A stretch of DNA of 64,000 nt from Ignavibacteriales bacterium (GCA_026390595.1 JAPLFQ010000033.1:90574-154573); one strand, 5' to 3'; counted from the stretch's first letter, positions 8,626-17,838 are shown. The notes: generated by a model not told the origin, from the sequence alone. Program-made: numbers and translations.

Positions 8626-10281
8626 CTACAGGCGAATCACCTGGTGCTTGAATAGATCGATCTTGAGCTCTCCGTAGAGCCAGCGCAGGAACTCTGGTCC
8701 GTATTTATTCAGGAAATAGACTACGTTGAGTTCACGCTCCTGGTAGTTTCCTTGCGGGAAAACCAGGTTTGATACTTTGTCGATTTGCCGCAAGGATACT
8801 TCGTGCTGCCGCTTCTGTGCGGCAACTGCACGTTCTTTGAGTCCTTCGATATTCACGGTTGTCTTTCGACTGACATTCTCAAGCGCCCCGTTGAGTGTCG
8901 GATCAATTCTCTGCAGGACCTGCGCTATCCCCTCAAACGCCTCCTGAACCGAGGCAAACGTACCTCCAAATACCTCGTCCAGATTCAAATCCGATACCTG
9001 AGCTGCAACTTTTTCCTTCACGATCTCAACATCACGGTAGATGTCCACGAGAGAGATTGAAAATCGCTCGAGGACCTTGTCTGCTTTTTCCTCAAGGATC
9101 GTGGCGCTCGCCCGCGGGTAAATGATCGGCATGGGAATGTTGACGGCTTCGTAGAGTGACCTAAGTTGGCCGAAATACGCGACTTCTGCCGGACCTGCGA
9201 CGTACGCAAGCGTTGGGAGAAGCCAGTCCTGGCAAATGGGGCGAAGGACCACGTTAGGACTGAAAAGCTGCGGGGTTTGTTTCGCAGCCTCAGTCACGAA
9301 CTCTTTCGTCAGATGTTGGCGTGTTCCTTTCAAGGAGTATCCGTCAGGTCGCGGCTCAAGCAAATACCGGCCGCCATGATGGAAGAAGAACAGGTTCAGA
9401 GATTTTGGCTTGATCTGGGCATGGTACTGCTTCTCAAGTTCCGCACTTTGATCTATGACGAGTTGGCAGAACTTCGGTGTCTCGGCAAGCTCGCGCTGGA
9501 AAAGGGGAGCGAGCAGTTTCTTGACTTCATTGTCGTTCGGATCGAGGAACACCAGTCCGGAATTTTCCAGAAGAACATTCATAAGGTGGACGAAGGCCCT
9601 GTTGAATGTCATGCCCTTTTGATAAGCCATTCGAAAGAGCTCGAGGACTTTAGATTTAAACTCAGTCTGTATCAGTGATTGCTCGAGATTATCGAAGATG
9701 GAATCTATGGATTCGTCAAACTCAATCTTGCCCACCGCGCCCAGGTTTTGATCGTCGGAGGCTCGCTTCATCTCGTATCGAAATTCCTGGATGTCATTCG
9801 AGACGGAGAGCACTTTGATCGAATTCACCTCTGCGATATCGTGATCTTCACCCTCAAGCCAAAACACCGGCACAAAGTTGTATTCAGGATATTGCTGAGA
9901 CAGGCTTTCGACAAGCTTCAGTGTGGTGAGCGTCTTCAGTATGGTGTAGACGGGGCCAGTAAATAGACCGACTTGCTGTCCGGTCACGACTGCCACGGTG
10001 TTGTCATTCAAAAGGGCATCGATGTTTGCGAGCGTTCGAACGCCGCAATGGAAATTGCGGTTCTGCGTTCCCAGGATCTGGACGAGAGAGGACCTATCGA
10101 TGGGACGTTCGGAGACCTTTCGAAGAAGAGTCTTCCAGTGAGCTTCATTCCGGAAATCTCCACCGTAGAATTTCTCCACACTTCGAAAATCGCCGAGATA
10201 ATCGACGAACAGGGAGGAGAAAGCGCCTCCGCCGGATTGCATTTCCCGGAATTCTATACCGTTACTGTGATCGTAGGCCAT
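8626..10281 (-). CDS. bshC: Bacillithiol synthase, cysteine-adding enzyme
   Basis: Adds cysteine to GlcN-malate in the last step of bacillithiol synthesis. Family marks are VVTGQQVGLFTGPVYTILKTLT near residue 95, PVFWLEGEDHDIAEV near 140, the central RPICQDWLLPTLAYVAGPAEVAYFGQL, and a long C-terminal coiled region ending in RELNVVYFLNKYGPEFLRWL. Length 551 is near the usual 530-540. It lies 14 bases after punA and is probably the last gene of the cdd-tdk-punA operon. Presence of BshC implies a bacillithiol-using Gram-negative lineage; bshA and bshB are not in this window. Confidence 0.92.
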   Translation of the reverse strand: MAYDHSNGIEFREMQSGGGAFSSLFVDYLGDFRSVEKFYGGDFRNEAHWKTLLRKVSERPIDRSSLVQILGTQNRNFHCGVRTLANIDALLNDNTVAVVTGQQVGLFTGPVYTILKTLTTLKLVESLSQQYPEYNFVPVFWLEGEDHDIAEVNSIKVLSVSNDIQEFRYEMKRASDDQNLGAVGKIEFDESIDSIFDNLEQSLIQTEFKSKVLELFRMAYQKGMTFNRAFVHLMNVLLENSGLVFLDPNDNEVKKLLAPLFQRELAETPKFCQLVIDQSAELEKQYHAQIKPKSLNLFFFHHGGRYLLEPRPDGYSLKGTRQHLTKEFVTEAAKQTPQLFSPNVVLRPICQDWLLPTLAYVAGPAEVAYFGQLRSLYEAVNIPMPIIYPRASATILEEKADKVLERFSISLVDIYRDVEIVKEKVAAQVSDLNLDEVFGGTFASVQEAFEGIAQVLQRIDPTLNGALENVSRKTTVNIEGLKERAVAAQKRQHEVSLRQIDKVSNLVFPQGNYQERELNVVYFLNKYGPEFLRWLYGELKIDLFKHQVIRL

Positions 10282-10295
10282 GGTCGTTGGGGCTA

Positions 10296-11144
10296 TCAGT
10301 CCTTTATTCGGAAAATTGTTTCTTCGAGAAGCGATTTAAACACTCCCTTTACCCTTGCTCCAGTTTCTGCAACTTCTTCGTGAGACAGGCGGCCAACTGC
10401 TAATCCAGCCGCCATGTTCGAAATCAGCGAAATCGCGCCAACTTTCATCCCCAGCTCAGATGCGAGTACCATTTCCGGGACTGTCGACATACCTACAGCA
10501 TCCGCCCCTAGTCGATGCAGCATCTCAATCTCGGCTTTCGTCTCATAGGACGGCCCCTGTAACCAACAATATGTACCACGACGCAGCAGGATGTTCAAGG
10601 CTGAAGCGGCGCCCAGAATGCACTCGGATACATGTTTATCCAATAGGAGGGAAGGCTTTGTATGAAAAGGAGTTGAGAGCGATGTTTGATTTGAATGATG
10701 AGGATCGAGAAAAGAGAAATTGATGTAATCCTCGATGAGCATCAAGTCCCCCTCTGAAAACTCGGGGTTGATCCCGCCGGCTGCATTCGTAGCCAGGAGG
10801 TATCGCGCGCCGAGTGCGGCCGCCACGGAAATTGGAAATGTCGTCGTTTTGAGATCTCCCGACTCGTAGAAATGAACTCGGCCTTTGAAAATGAGCAAGG
10901 GAGGGGATTCTTCTGAATTGCTCCTGAGTTTTCCGAATACAAGGCTGCCATCATGGCCTGAGACGCTCGAAGTGGGATAGGCAGGAATGGAGCTGGATTT
11001 GAATTCGATCGGATCGACAACGTTTTCGGCGAAGTCACCCAACCCGGATCCTAGTACAACTGCAACAGCAGGCCTTTGCGTGATACGCGAGGTCAAGTAG
11101 TCGACAGCTTTATCCAGCTTTGAGTTATCTGTCAATCCCACCAT
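10296..11144 (-). CDS. punA: Purine-nucleoside phosphorylase
   Basis: Trimeric type PNP that splits purine nucleosides with phosphate. Motifs: AVVLGSGLGDFAENV (phosphate site), GHDGSLVFGKL, ATNAAGGINPEF, the purine-site GPSYETKAEIEMLHRLGADAVGMSTVPE, and SLISNMAAGL near the C-terminus, where the family usually has SxxTNxAAG. The open frame reaches 11243, but the methionine at 11144 (MVGLTDNSKLD) gives the usual 282 residues and avoids overlap with tdk. Part of a nucleoside salvage operon. Confidence 0.92.
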   Translation of the reverse strand: MVGLTDNSKLDKAVDYLTSRITQRPAVAVVLGSGLGDFAENVVDPIEFKSSSIPAYPTSSVSGHDGSLVFGKLRSNSEESPPLLIFKGRVHFYESGDLKTTTFPISVAAALGARYLLATNAAGGINPEFSEGDLMLIEDYINFSFLDPHHSNQTSLSTPFHTKPSLLLDKHVSECILGAASALNILLRRGTYCWLQGPSYETKAEIEMLHRLGADAVGMSTVPEMVLASELGMKVGAISLISNMAAGLAVGRLSHEEVAETGARVKGVFKSLLEETIFRIKD

Positions 11145-11218
11145 CCTCTCATACTGACCTGCATCTCTTGCTTGCACAGATTCTTCTCTGCTGTCCGGAC
11201 CATGTGCGGAATATCGAA

Positions 11219-11794
11219 TCAGTCGATGGGTGGCTCGAAACAATGGCGGCAGCGCGCCTCATAGATGTCTTTGGCGCCGACCACAACCCGGTCTGCCTGT
11301 TGCGTCTTGCGCTGAGTTCGATCCGCCGGATTTCCGCAAACGACGCATATGGCCAGCGTCTTTGTGATGTACTCAGCGACAGCGAGGAGTTGCGGCATAG
11401 GTTCAAACGGTTTCCCTCTGTAATCCTGATCGAGTCCGGCGACGATGACCCGCTTCCCCTGATTTGCCAGAGTTTCGCACACCTCTACAAGGTTCAACTT
11501 GAAAAACTGACCCTCATCGATACCAATAACCTGTGCATCTTTGCTTTGTTCGAGAATCTCCGAGGCATCGTCCACGACGATTGAAGTCAGCGATTGTTCA
11601 CTATGAGAGACAATGTGCTGTGCGCTGTAACGATTGTCGATCCTTGGTTTGAAGATGGCCACTCGTTGCTTCGCAATTTCTGCCCTCCTCGAACGGCGAA
11701 TCAACTCCTCAGTCTTCCCGCTGAACATACAGCCGCAGACCACTTCGATCCAGCCAGTATTGCGTGGGACGCTGTGAAGCTCCGACGTATCCAT
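11219..11794 (-). CDS. tdk: Thymidine kinase
   Basis: Type II thymidine kinase. The P-loop GCMFSGKT is at residues 21-28, followed by KPRIDNRYS, the Walker B-like IGIDEGQFF, the lasso [20 protein letters not shown], and a zinc site made of CVVCG and CRHC. Length 191 is normal. It begins 4 bases after cdd ends, so the two are co-transcribed. Confidence 0.95.
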   Translation of the reverse strand: MDTSELHSVPRNTGWIEVVCGCMFSGKTEELIRRSRRAEIAKQRVAIFKPRIDNRYSAQHIVSHSEQSLTSIVVDDASEILEQSKDAQVIGIDEGQFFKLNLVEVCETLANQGKRVIVAGLDQDYRGKPFEPMPQLLAVAEYITKTLAICVVCGNPADRTQRKTQQADRVVVGAKDIYEARCRHCFEPPID

Positions 11795-11797
11795 AGA

Positions 11798-12217
11798 CTA
11801 CCTGCTCTTTTTTCTTGTTCGATCGAGGTTCTTTTTGCCGAATGCATGGGGAAGGAGCTCTCGCATTTTCAACACTTTCACACTGCCTTTTCCGTTTACC
11901 ATCAGAAAGTCGATGTTGCCGGCGAGATCCATCAAAACTTGCCGGCATGCTCCGCATGGGGGAGTATAGCCCGGATCATCAGATACGACCGCGATCGCCT
12001 TGAAATGCACATCTCCTTCTGATATCGCCTTGAAGATCGCTGTACGCTCGGCGCAGATTGTCAACGCGTATGTACTGATCTCAACATTGCAGCCGCTGTA
12101 GATCTTGCCGCTCGAAGAGAGGAGTGCTGCTCCCACGTGAAATCGGGAATATGGAGCGTGCGCCCTTTTCTTGGCCGCGAGCGCTATCTGTACGAGCTTT
12201 TTGTGTTCAGTTCGCAC
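11798..12217 (-). CDS. cdd: Cytidine deaminase
   Basis: Homotetrameric zinc-dependent cytidine deaminase. The zinc/catalytic motif CAERTAIF (Cys-Ala-Glu) lies near residue 54, and the second zinc motif PPCGACRQVL near residue 87. SRFHVGAALLSSSGKIYSGCNVE is the usual substrate-binding strand. Length 139 fits, though the final basic tail (KKNLDRTRKKSR) is unusual. First gene of the minus-strand salvage operon. Confidence 0.94.
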   Translation of the reverse strand: MRTEHKKLVQIALAAKKRAHAPYSRFHVGAALLSSSGKIYSGCNVEISTYALTICAERTAIFKAISEGDVHFKAIAVVSDDPGYTPPCGACRQVLMDLAGNIDFLMVNGKGSVKVLKMRELLPHAFGKKNLDRTRKKSR

Positions 12218-12705
12218 GTTTCTTTACTCGCCTCGTCGTTGTGTTGAGCGATAACTATGAATTTTCCCACACTCAGGAAAGCCGAGAAAATATAGACAAG
12301 ATTGGAGTGAAATGCAATTGATCGAATGGCGGTGGAACGATTCTTCTACTGCCGGAAAGCAAGATCCGGGTTGGCTGCCCGAGAAACGGGTGCGCACGAT
12401 GTGAGGTCAGACTTGCAGCAGTTCAATGATGATGAGCGTCTCGAAAAGAAGTTTCTTTTTCTTTACCGCTCTCGCTGTGAAACCAGTTTCGAGAAATGGG
12501 CGGAGACAAGCATGAACGTCTGCGTCGGAAGATAGAACCAGGACTGCCGATCCTTACTGGCAAAAGTAGGGGAGGAGCAGGAGTGGAAGAATCTGGACAG
12601 AACCACGCCGGGGGATTGGCTGGGAGTACATCGCCTTATCCTGAAGGAGTACAAGACCGCGTTTGGGCCGTTCTTTCCTGTGCCAGATCGTCGAGTCATG
12701 GTGTC
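12218..12705 (+). other. Spacer of about 490 bases, possibly holding a decayed gene
   Basis: No intact gene is recognisable. One plus-strand frame opens at 12326, runs 69 codons to a TAG at 12533-12535, then continues in the same frame without another stop until a TGA at about 12739, with protein-like composition (for example TTPGDWLGVHRLILKEYKTA). A different frame contains a signal-peptide-like start (MMMSVSKRSFFFFTALAV). This may be a broken coding sequence; I do not recognise a family. Confidence 0.3.
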
Positions 12706-12734
12706 TTGTAACTCTGACGAAGATTCTCTATATT
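12706..12734 (+). promoter_or_regulatory. Sigma70-like promoter for the PASTA gene and rpe
   Basis: TTGTAA at 12706-12711 and TATATT at 12729-12734 are separated by 17 bases. The ATG at 12750 follows closely, with GAGG at 12741. The short leader makes the assignment tentative. Confidence 0.45.
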
Positions 12735-12749
12735 TTTGATGAGGATAAT

Positions 12750-13517
12750 ATGAAATCCTGGAAGAGACTAAAACCAAAAGACTTTCGGACTCCCGCCCTC
12801 GCAATTGCGGTGTTTCTGATCGTATTCTATATTTTCAACAACATCGTAATGCCTTCGTACGTTCAACGGGGCAAAATGACGACGGTCCCGAATGTCGTGG
12901 GCCAGACGGTGGATGAGGCTCTCAAGCTGTTGACCGAGGCAGGGTTGCCAGGGAAGAAGGCGGGCGTTCGAACCGACAAGCAATATCCTGAAGGGATTGT
13001 GGTTGTTCAGAACCCCGCTTCAGGAGTGGAAGTGAAGTTCGGGCGAGGAGTGTATCTGACGGTGAGCGGAGGGGAGCCCCTTGTTGTAGTTCCTTCCTTG
13101 CGAGGCCAGAGCCTTCGAGACGCGACATTTTCGCTCGAGCGGGTGAGTTTGGTGATGGGCTCTACTGCATATCAGGTTTCTGAAGAATACCCTCAGGGGA
13201 CCATTATCGATCAGGACACGCCGCAAAGCTCAAAGGTGCCCAGCGGAAAAGTCATCAATGTTACAGTCAGCCAGGGAAAGAACGCTGATCAGGTACCGGT
13301 ACCTGACATTCTCAAAAAGACATTTTCTGAAGCCGAGCGAATCGTCATCCAGGCCGGTCTACGCGTGGGCAATATCACATATCAAGTAAACGCCGATCTT
13401 CTCCCCAACACCGTCATTGAGCAGTTCCCCAAAGCAGGGCAATTGGTGCCGGCAGGACAGGCCATCGATCTTGTCGTTGCCCAAAAAGGCGAAAAGTCCA
13501 GCGATCTCCAAAACTGA
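12750..13517 (+). CDS. Membrane-anchored protein with three PASTA domains
   Basis: A short basic N-terminus is followed by one membrane segment (TPALAIAVFLIVFYIFNNIVM, residues about 13-33), then three PASTA repeats beginning TVPNVVGQTVDEA, VVPSLRGQSLRDA and PVPDILKKTFSEA, each ending with a TVSGG/TVSQG-like strand. PASTA domains bind peptidoglycan fragments in kinases and penicillin-binding proteins; here there is no kinase or transpeptidase domain. The ATG at 12750 is used rather than the upstream open frame because it begins the membrane anchor. It lies directly before rpe, likely in one transcript. Confidence 0.85.
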   Translation: MKSWKRLKPKDFRTPALAIAVFLIVFYIFNNIVMPSYVQRGKMTTVPNVVGQTVDEALKLLTEAGLPGKKAGVRTDKQYPEGIVVVQNPASGVEVKFGRGVYLTVSGGEPLVVVPSLRGQSLRDATFSLERVSLVMGSTAYQVSEEYPQGTIIDQDTPQSSKVPSGKVINVTVSQGKNADQVPVPDILKKTFSEAERIVIQAGLRVGNITYQVNADLLPNTVIEQFPKAGQLVPAGQAIDLVVAQKGEKSSDLQN

Positions 13518-13526
13518 TTGGAACAC

Positions 13527-14201
13527 ATGCTCAGAATTGCACCGTCAGTACTAGCCGCCGATTTTTCCCGCCTAGGTGATCAAGTTCGACAGGCCGAGAC
13601 AGGCGGCGCCGACTGGATACACCTTGATGTGATGGATGGTCGCTTCGTTCCTAACATCACTATTGGCCCGTTTATCGTTGAGGCAGTTCGCCGATCAACA
13701 ACGCTCCCTCTCGACACGCATTTAATGATCGTTGACCCTGACAAGCATGTCGAGGCCTTCCGCAAAGCCGGATCCGACCACATTACGGTACACCAGGAAG
13801 GCTGCGCGCACCTGCACCGCACGATAGCGCATATCAAATCGCTCGGTGCCAAAGCCGGTGTCTCGATTAACCCTGCTACTCCGTGTTCAACGCTTGAGGA
13901 AATCATGGGGGACGTGGACCTTATCCTTATCATGTCCGTGAATCCAGGGTACGGCGGACAGGCATTTATCAAGGGAACATTGCGGAAACTACGTGAAACC
14001 AGCGATATGATCCGCGAGTCAGGCAGAGATATCAGGTTGGAAGTCGATGGCGGAATCGATCTAACCACCGGCCCTCTCGTCACCGAAGCCGGGGCCGACG
14101 TCCTTGTCGCCGGCACCTCAATCTTCCGTGCCCCGGACATCAAGAACGCAATCACAGATCTTCGCTCCGCCTGCCAGGCAGGTCCCAAGAAAAGGACCTG
14201 A
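13527..14201 (+). CDS. rpe: Ribulose-phosphate 3-epimerase
   Basis: Interconverts ribulose-5-phosphate and xylulose-5-phosphate in the pentose phosphate pathway. TIM-barrel motifs: IAPSVLAADFSRL, HLDVMDGRFVPNITIG, LDTHLMI (metal His), ILIMSVNPGYGGQAFI and LEVDGGID with the catalytic Asp, then ADVLVAGTSIF at the phosphate site. Length about 224. A TTG at 13518, directly after the previous stop, is an alternative start. A terminator follows. Confidence 0.95.
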   Translation: MLRIAPSVLAADFSRLGDQVRQAETGGADWIHLDVMDGRFVPNITIGPFIVEAVRRSTTLPLDTHLMIVDPDKHVEAFRKAGSDHITVHQEGCAHLHRTIAHIKSLGAKAGVSINPATPCSTLEEIMGDVDLILIMSVNPGYGGQAFIKGTLRKLRETSDMIRESGRDIRLEVDGGIDLTTGPLVTEAGADVLVAGTSIFRAPDIKNAITDLRSACQAGPKKRT

Positions 14202-14242
14202 AGCCCCCCGACCTTGTTCCTCACCGACCTATTCATTCTTCC

Positions 14243-14276
14243 AAAGCCCAGTCACGAATGTGGCTGGGCTTTTTCT
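14243..14276 (+). terminator. Rho-independent terminator after rpe
   Basis: AAGCCCAGTCAC pairs with GTGGCTGGGCTT (one G-U pair) across a 5-base loop, followed by TTTTTC. Strong and well placed 40 bases after the rpe stop. Confidence 0.85.
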
Positions 14277-14288
14277 TTGTGAAAAGGC

Positions 14289-14317
14289 TTGACTTGGAGG
14301 AAGCGGTACCTTATATT
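14289..14317 (+). promoter_or_regulatory. Strong sigma70-like promoter for the AsnC regulator-glnA operon
   Basis: TTGACT at 14289-14294, 17-base spacer, TATATT at 14312-14317 (also reads TATATTTG). About 68 bases of leader separate it from the ATG at 14392. Confidence 0.65.
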
Positions 14318-14391
14318 TGTAGGCAAGACCGCTATTTGATCTTATTTAGTAAAGCCAATCCCGTCTATTCCTAAATAACTACGGTTCTGAT

Positions 14392-14850
14392 ATGCTCGAC
14401 GATATCGATCAAAAAATCCTCGAAATCATTCAGAAACAGGGGCGGATGAGAAGAAATGATCTCGCAGAACGCGTGGGTCTTTCGCTTCCGTCGGTCAGCG
14501 AGCGCCTCCGGAAACTGGAGGAGGCAGGCATCATTAGCGGCTACTTCGCCAAGTTGGACTATCAAATGCTCGGCAAAGACATTACTGCGTTTGTTCTCGC
14601 GACAGTAGACTCATCAAAGCACTACAACTCGTTTGTCGACCATATCAGCTCGGTGGACGACATCCTCGAGTGTCATGCCATAACGGGAGAGGGAACCCAT
14701 CTTCTTAAAATCCGTACCGAAAACACCACCAGTCTGGAAAAACTTCTTGCGAAGATCCAATCCTGGTCAGGAGTCGTGAAAACGACAACGAGCGTTGTTC
14801 TGTCAACTCCAAAGGAAACGAGTGCCATCAAAATTCATCTAAACAAATAA
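14392..14850 (+). CDS. Lrp/AsnC family transcriptional regulator
   Basis: Feast/famine regulator of 152 residues. The N-terminal winged helix-turn-helix is clear (LDDIDQKILEIIQKQGRMRRNDLAERVGLSLPSVSERLRKLEEAGIISGY in parts). The C-terminal half is the RAM ligand-binding domain (DDILECHAITGEGTHLLKIRTENTTSLEKLL). It lies 27 bases before glnA under a shared promoter, so it probably senses an amino acid and tunes glutamine synthesis; this role is inference from position. Confidence 0.93.
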   Translation: MLDDIDQKILEIIQKQGRMRRNDLAERVGLSLPSVSERLRKLEEAGIISGYFAKLDYQMLGKDITAFVLATVDSSKHYNSFVDHISSVDDILECHAITGEGTHLLKIRTENTTSLEKLLAKIQSWSGVVKTTTSVVLSTPKETSAIKIHLNK

Positions 14851-14877
14851 CAAAACATCTAACCCACTAGGAGTCTT

Positions 14878-16314
14878 ATGGCCACAAAGGCAAAAGCGAT
14901 CTCAGGCGTGGACAAGGTCTTGAAGATGATCAAGGACAATGGTGTCAGGATCATCGATCTGAAATTCACCGACCTGATAGGGCAATGGCAACACTTCTCA
15001 GTCACAGCCAGAGAGTTTTCCGGCGAGATCTTTGAACAAGGGATTGGCTTCGATGGATCCAGCATCCGGGGATTCCAGAAGATTCACGAGAGCGACATGC
15101 TGCTCTTTCCAGATCCTACATCAGCTTTCCTCGACCCGTTCAACACGGTGCCGACACTAAGCCTCGTTTGCGATATTGCTGATCCGATCACGCACGAGAG
15201 CTATTCACGAGATCCTCGCCACATTGCCAAGAAGGCTGAGGCGTATCTCAAAACCACTGGCCTCGCGGATACGGCATTGTTCGGACCTGAACCGGAGTTC
15301 TTCATTCTGGACCATGTCCGTTTCGATCAATCTCATAACTTTGGGTACTACTATCTCGATTCGGAGGAGGGGTTCTGGAACAGCGGATCGAACGAAGAAC
15401 AGAATCTCGGCCACAAGCCTCGCTTCAAGGAAGGATATTTCCCGGCTGCTCCCATTGACAGCTTGCAGGACATCAGGTCCGAGATGGCGCTGACGCTCGA
15501 AGGGGTGGGAATACCGATTGAGGTACATCATCACGAAGTTGCGACGGCAGGACAGACTGAAATTGACATGCGTCGCGACACGCTCACGAAAATGGCAGAC
15601 AACTACCTCTTGTTCAAATACGTGACGAAAAACGTTGCCAAGAAGCACGGGAAAACCGTCACCTTCATGCCGAAGCCGATCTTTGGAGACAATGGTTCGG
15701 GCATGCACGTCCACCAGAGCCTCTGGAAAGCCGGAAAACCACTCTTCGCTGGCAATGGGTATGCCGGTCTCAGCGAAATGGCAATGTACTACATCGGGGG
15801 GCTTCTCAAGCATGCACCCGCGCTCTGCGCCTTCACCAACCCGACGACGAATTCATATAAGCGTCTCGTGCCCGGTTTTGAAGCACCGGTGAACCTGGCC
15901 TATTCGCAGCGCAATCGCTCTGCTTCCGTCCGCATCCCAATGTACTCTACCAATCCGAAGGCGAAGCGGGTCGAGTTTCGCTGCCCGGACCCCACGTGCA
16001 ATCCCTACATCGGTTTTGCGGCCCTGCTGATGGCAGGACTGGATGGCATCATTAACAAAATCGATCCGGGAAAGCCGTTGGACAAGGACATCTATGACAT
16101 GACGCGGGAACAGTTGCGCGACGTCCCCTCGACACCCGGCTCGCTGGCGGAATCTCTCGAGGCGCTCCGCAATGATCACGAGTTCCTCCTGCGCGGCGAC
16201 GTGTTCTCCGAAGACGTCATCGATACATGGGTTGACTACAAGACGGAGAAGGAAATCGAACCCATGGCTCTCCGACCTCATCCCTATGAGTTTCTTCTCT
16301 ACTACGACGCGTAG
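14878..16314 (+). CDS. glnA: Glutamine synthetase, type I
   Basis: ATP-dependent ammonia assimilation to glutamine. Signatures: [54 protein letters not shown], the ATP motif [35 protein letters not shown] and [10 protein letters not shown]. The adenylylation-loop tyrosine is kept (KDIYDM) and the beta-type insert region ([22 protein letters not shown] in parts) is present, so control by adenylylation is possible. Length 478 fits GSI-beta. Co-transcribed with the AsnC-type regulator; a hairpin follows. Confidence 0.96.
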   Translation: MATKAKAISGVDKVLKMIKDNGVRIIDLKFTDLIGQWQHFSVTAREFSGEIFEQGIGFDGSSIRGFQKIHESDMLLFPDPTSAFLDPFNTVPTLSLVCDIADPITHESYSRDPRHIAKKAEAYLKTTGLADTALFGPEPEFFILDHVRFDQSHNFGYYYLDSEEGFWNSGSNEEQNLGHKPRFKEGYFPAAPIDSLQDIRSEMALTLEGVGIPIEVHHHEVATAGQTEIDMRRDTLTKMADNYLLFKYVTKNVAKKHGKTVTFMPKPIFGDNGSGMHVHQSLWKAGKPLFAGNGYAGLSEMAMYYIGGLLKHAPALCAFTNPTTNSYKRLVPGFEAPVNLAYSQRNRSASVRIPMYSTNPKAKRVEFRCPDPTCNPYIGFAALLMAGLDGIINKIDPGKPLDKDIYDMTREQLRDVPSTPGSLAESLEALRNDHEFLLRGDVFSEDVIDTWVDYKTEKEIEPMALRPHPYEFLLYYDA

Positions 16315-16343
16315 TTATCGGTTGATGTCGCTTGCCGTACTTC

Positions 16344-16383
16344 TCGAAGGTCCCGGATCGTTCGCCGGGACCTTCGACGTTTC
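16344..16383 (+). terminator. Terminator-like hairpin after glnA
   Basis: TCGAAGGTCCCGG at 16344-16356 pairs perfectly over 13 bp with CCGGGACCTTCGA at 16365-16377. The T-run after it (CGTTTCTCC) is weak, so termination may be partial. Confidence 0.6.
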
Positions 16384-16441
16384 TCCGGGTTTCCTTGCAT
16401 TTCAGACGCCTTCTTGGTAATTTCATCTCAAGGCAAACACC

Positions 16442-17224
16442 ATGGACTACACCCGTATCAAATACCGTAATGACCAGCGTGTCTGCACAATTACGCTGAG
16501 CAGACCTGACAAGCACAATGCACTCGATGACCTGATGATCACCGAGCTCATTTCCGCGTTTCAAACTGCCCAACGCGATGCGGAGGTCAAGGTCATCCTT
16601 CTGAAGGGTGAGGGGGAGTCCTTCTGTGCCGGAGCTGACCTGGCCTATATGCAGCGCATCATGAAATACGATTTCAATCAGAACCAGGAAGACTCTAACA
16701 ATCTGATGAAGCTGTTCCTGCAGATTTATACTCAGCGGAAACCGGTCGTCGCCGTCGTGCAGGGGCACGCCGTCGCTGGTGGCTGCGGACTGGCTACTGT
16801 TTGTGATCTCGTCGTCGCGTCGAAAGAAACCGCACGTTTCGGATACACCGAAGTCAAAACAGGTTTCATACCCGCGATCGTTCTCTTCTTTCTCGTTCGA
16901 AGGGTAGGAGAGGGGAGGGCGCGCGAGCTCACGCTTCGGGGCAATGTCATCCCGGCTGAAGAAGCGTACCGGATGGGTCTCGTGAACTACGTCGTGCCCG
17001 AGACGGACATCGACCATTTTGGGGAAAACCTCGCCCTGGAACTCGCGAAGAACTGCAGCTCTTCCTCTCTTGGCCTGATCAAGGAATTGTTTTCCCGAAT
17101 TCATGGAATGTCCGTTTCCGACGCCCTCAGCTATGCAGCGAATCTGAATGCCCTGACACGGATGACTGAGGACTGCAAGAAGGGTATCGATGCGTTTCTG
17201 AAAAAAGAACCGGTCAAGTGGTAA
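16442..17224 (+). CDS. Enoyl-CoA hydratase/isomerase family protein
   Basis: Crotonase-fold protein of 260 residues. The CoA-binding oxyanion motifs are seen: SRPDKHNALDD, GEGESFCAGADL, and VVQGHAVAGGCGLATVCDLVVAS, then GFIPA and the A-x-R-x-L-x-L-R-G region. Glutamate and the surrounding residues suggest a hydratase acting in acyl-CoA or branched-chain amino acid breakdown (methylglutaconyl-CoA hydratase is one possibility). No other fatty acid or amino acid degradation genes adjoin it, so the substrate is open. Confidence 0.88.
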   Translation: MDYTRIKYRNDQRVCTITLSRPDKHNALDDLMITELISAFQTAQRDAEVKVILLKGEGESFCAGADLAYMQRIMKYDFNQNQEDSNNLMKLFLQIYTQRKPVVAVVQGHAVAGGCGLATVCDLVVASKETARFGYTEVKTGFIPAIVLFFLVRRVGEGRARELTLRGNVIPAEEAYRMGLVNYVVPETDIDHFGENLALELAKNCSSSSLGLIKELFSRIHGMSVSDALSYAANLNALTRMTEDCKKGIDAFLKKEPVKW

Positions 17225-17251
17225 TCCTTTCACATCGCGTAGTGCTCCGCC

Positions 17252-17788
17252 ATGAAATCTGACTTGCGCACCCTCGCTTCCTGCATTCGCACTGTGCCCG
17301 ATTTTCCCAAGCCCGGGATCATGTTTCGTGATATCACCACACTGCTCAAAGATGCAGAGGCCTTTCAGCGGGCCGTCGACGTGCTCCACTCCCGTTACAA
17401 GGAAGACAAGATCTCAAAAGTTGTCTGCATCGAATCCCGTGGATTCATCCTGGGGGCGGCGCTCGCGCTCAGGTTGAAGGCAGGATTTGTCCCAATCAGA
17501 AAAAAGGGGAAGCTCCCTGCCCCGACCATCGGACAAAGTTATGCACTGGAGTACGGAACCGATATAATCGAAATTCATCAGGATGCGATCACCCCGGGCG
17601 AGCGGGTTCTGATTCATGATGATTTGCTTGCAACGGGGGGGACAGTCGCTGCGGCCTGTAAGCTTGTCGAAAAACTCGAGGGTTCTATTGCTGGCCTCTC
17701 GTTTCTCATCGAACTGGGATTTCTCAAGGGACGGGCGCAGCTTGGGTCGTATGATGTGTTCTCAATCATTCAATACGACGCAGAATAG
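17252..17788 (+). CDS. apt: Adenine phosphoribosyltransferase
   Basis: Salvages adenine to AMP with PRPP. Type I phosphoribosyltransferase motifs: PDFPKPGIMFRDITTLL at the N-terminus, CIESRGFILGAALALRL, the hood FVPIRKKGKLPAPT, and the PRPP loop RVLIHDDLLATGGTVAA. Length 178 is normal. It stands 27 bases after the enoyl-CoA hydratase gene, but no shared function is evident. Confidence 0.95.
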   Translation: MKSDLRTLASCIRTVPDFPKPGIMFRDITTLLKDAEAFQRAVDVLHSRYKEDKISKVVCIESRGFILGAALALRLKAGFVPIRKKGKLPAPTIGQSYALEYGTDIIEIHQDAITPGERVLIHDDLLATGGTVAAACKLVEKLEGSIAGLSFLIELGFLKGRAQLGSYDVFSIIQYDAE

Positions 17789-17838
17789 AATCTCTGTGAT
17801 GGTGCCTCGCGTACAAGAGTCACACTGTTTCAGCGCGT

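Noticed and set aside
16217-17389. A 390-codon minus-strand frame opposite the end of glnA, the enoyl-CoA hydratase and the start of apt
   Set aside because: It spans the antisense of three recognised genes and a terminator, and contains no recognisable motif; it is a shadow of high-GC codon use.
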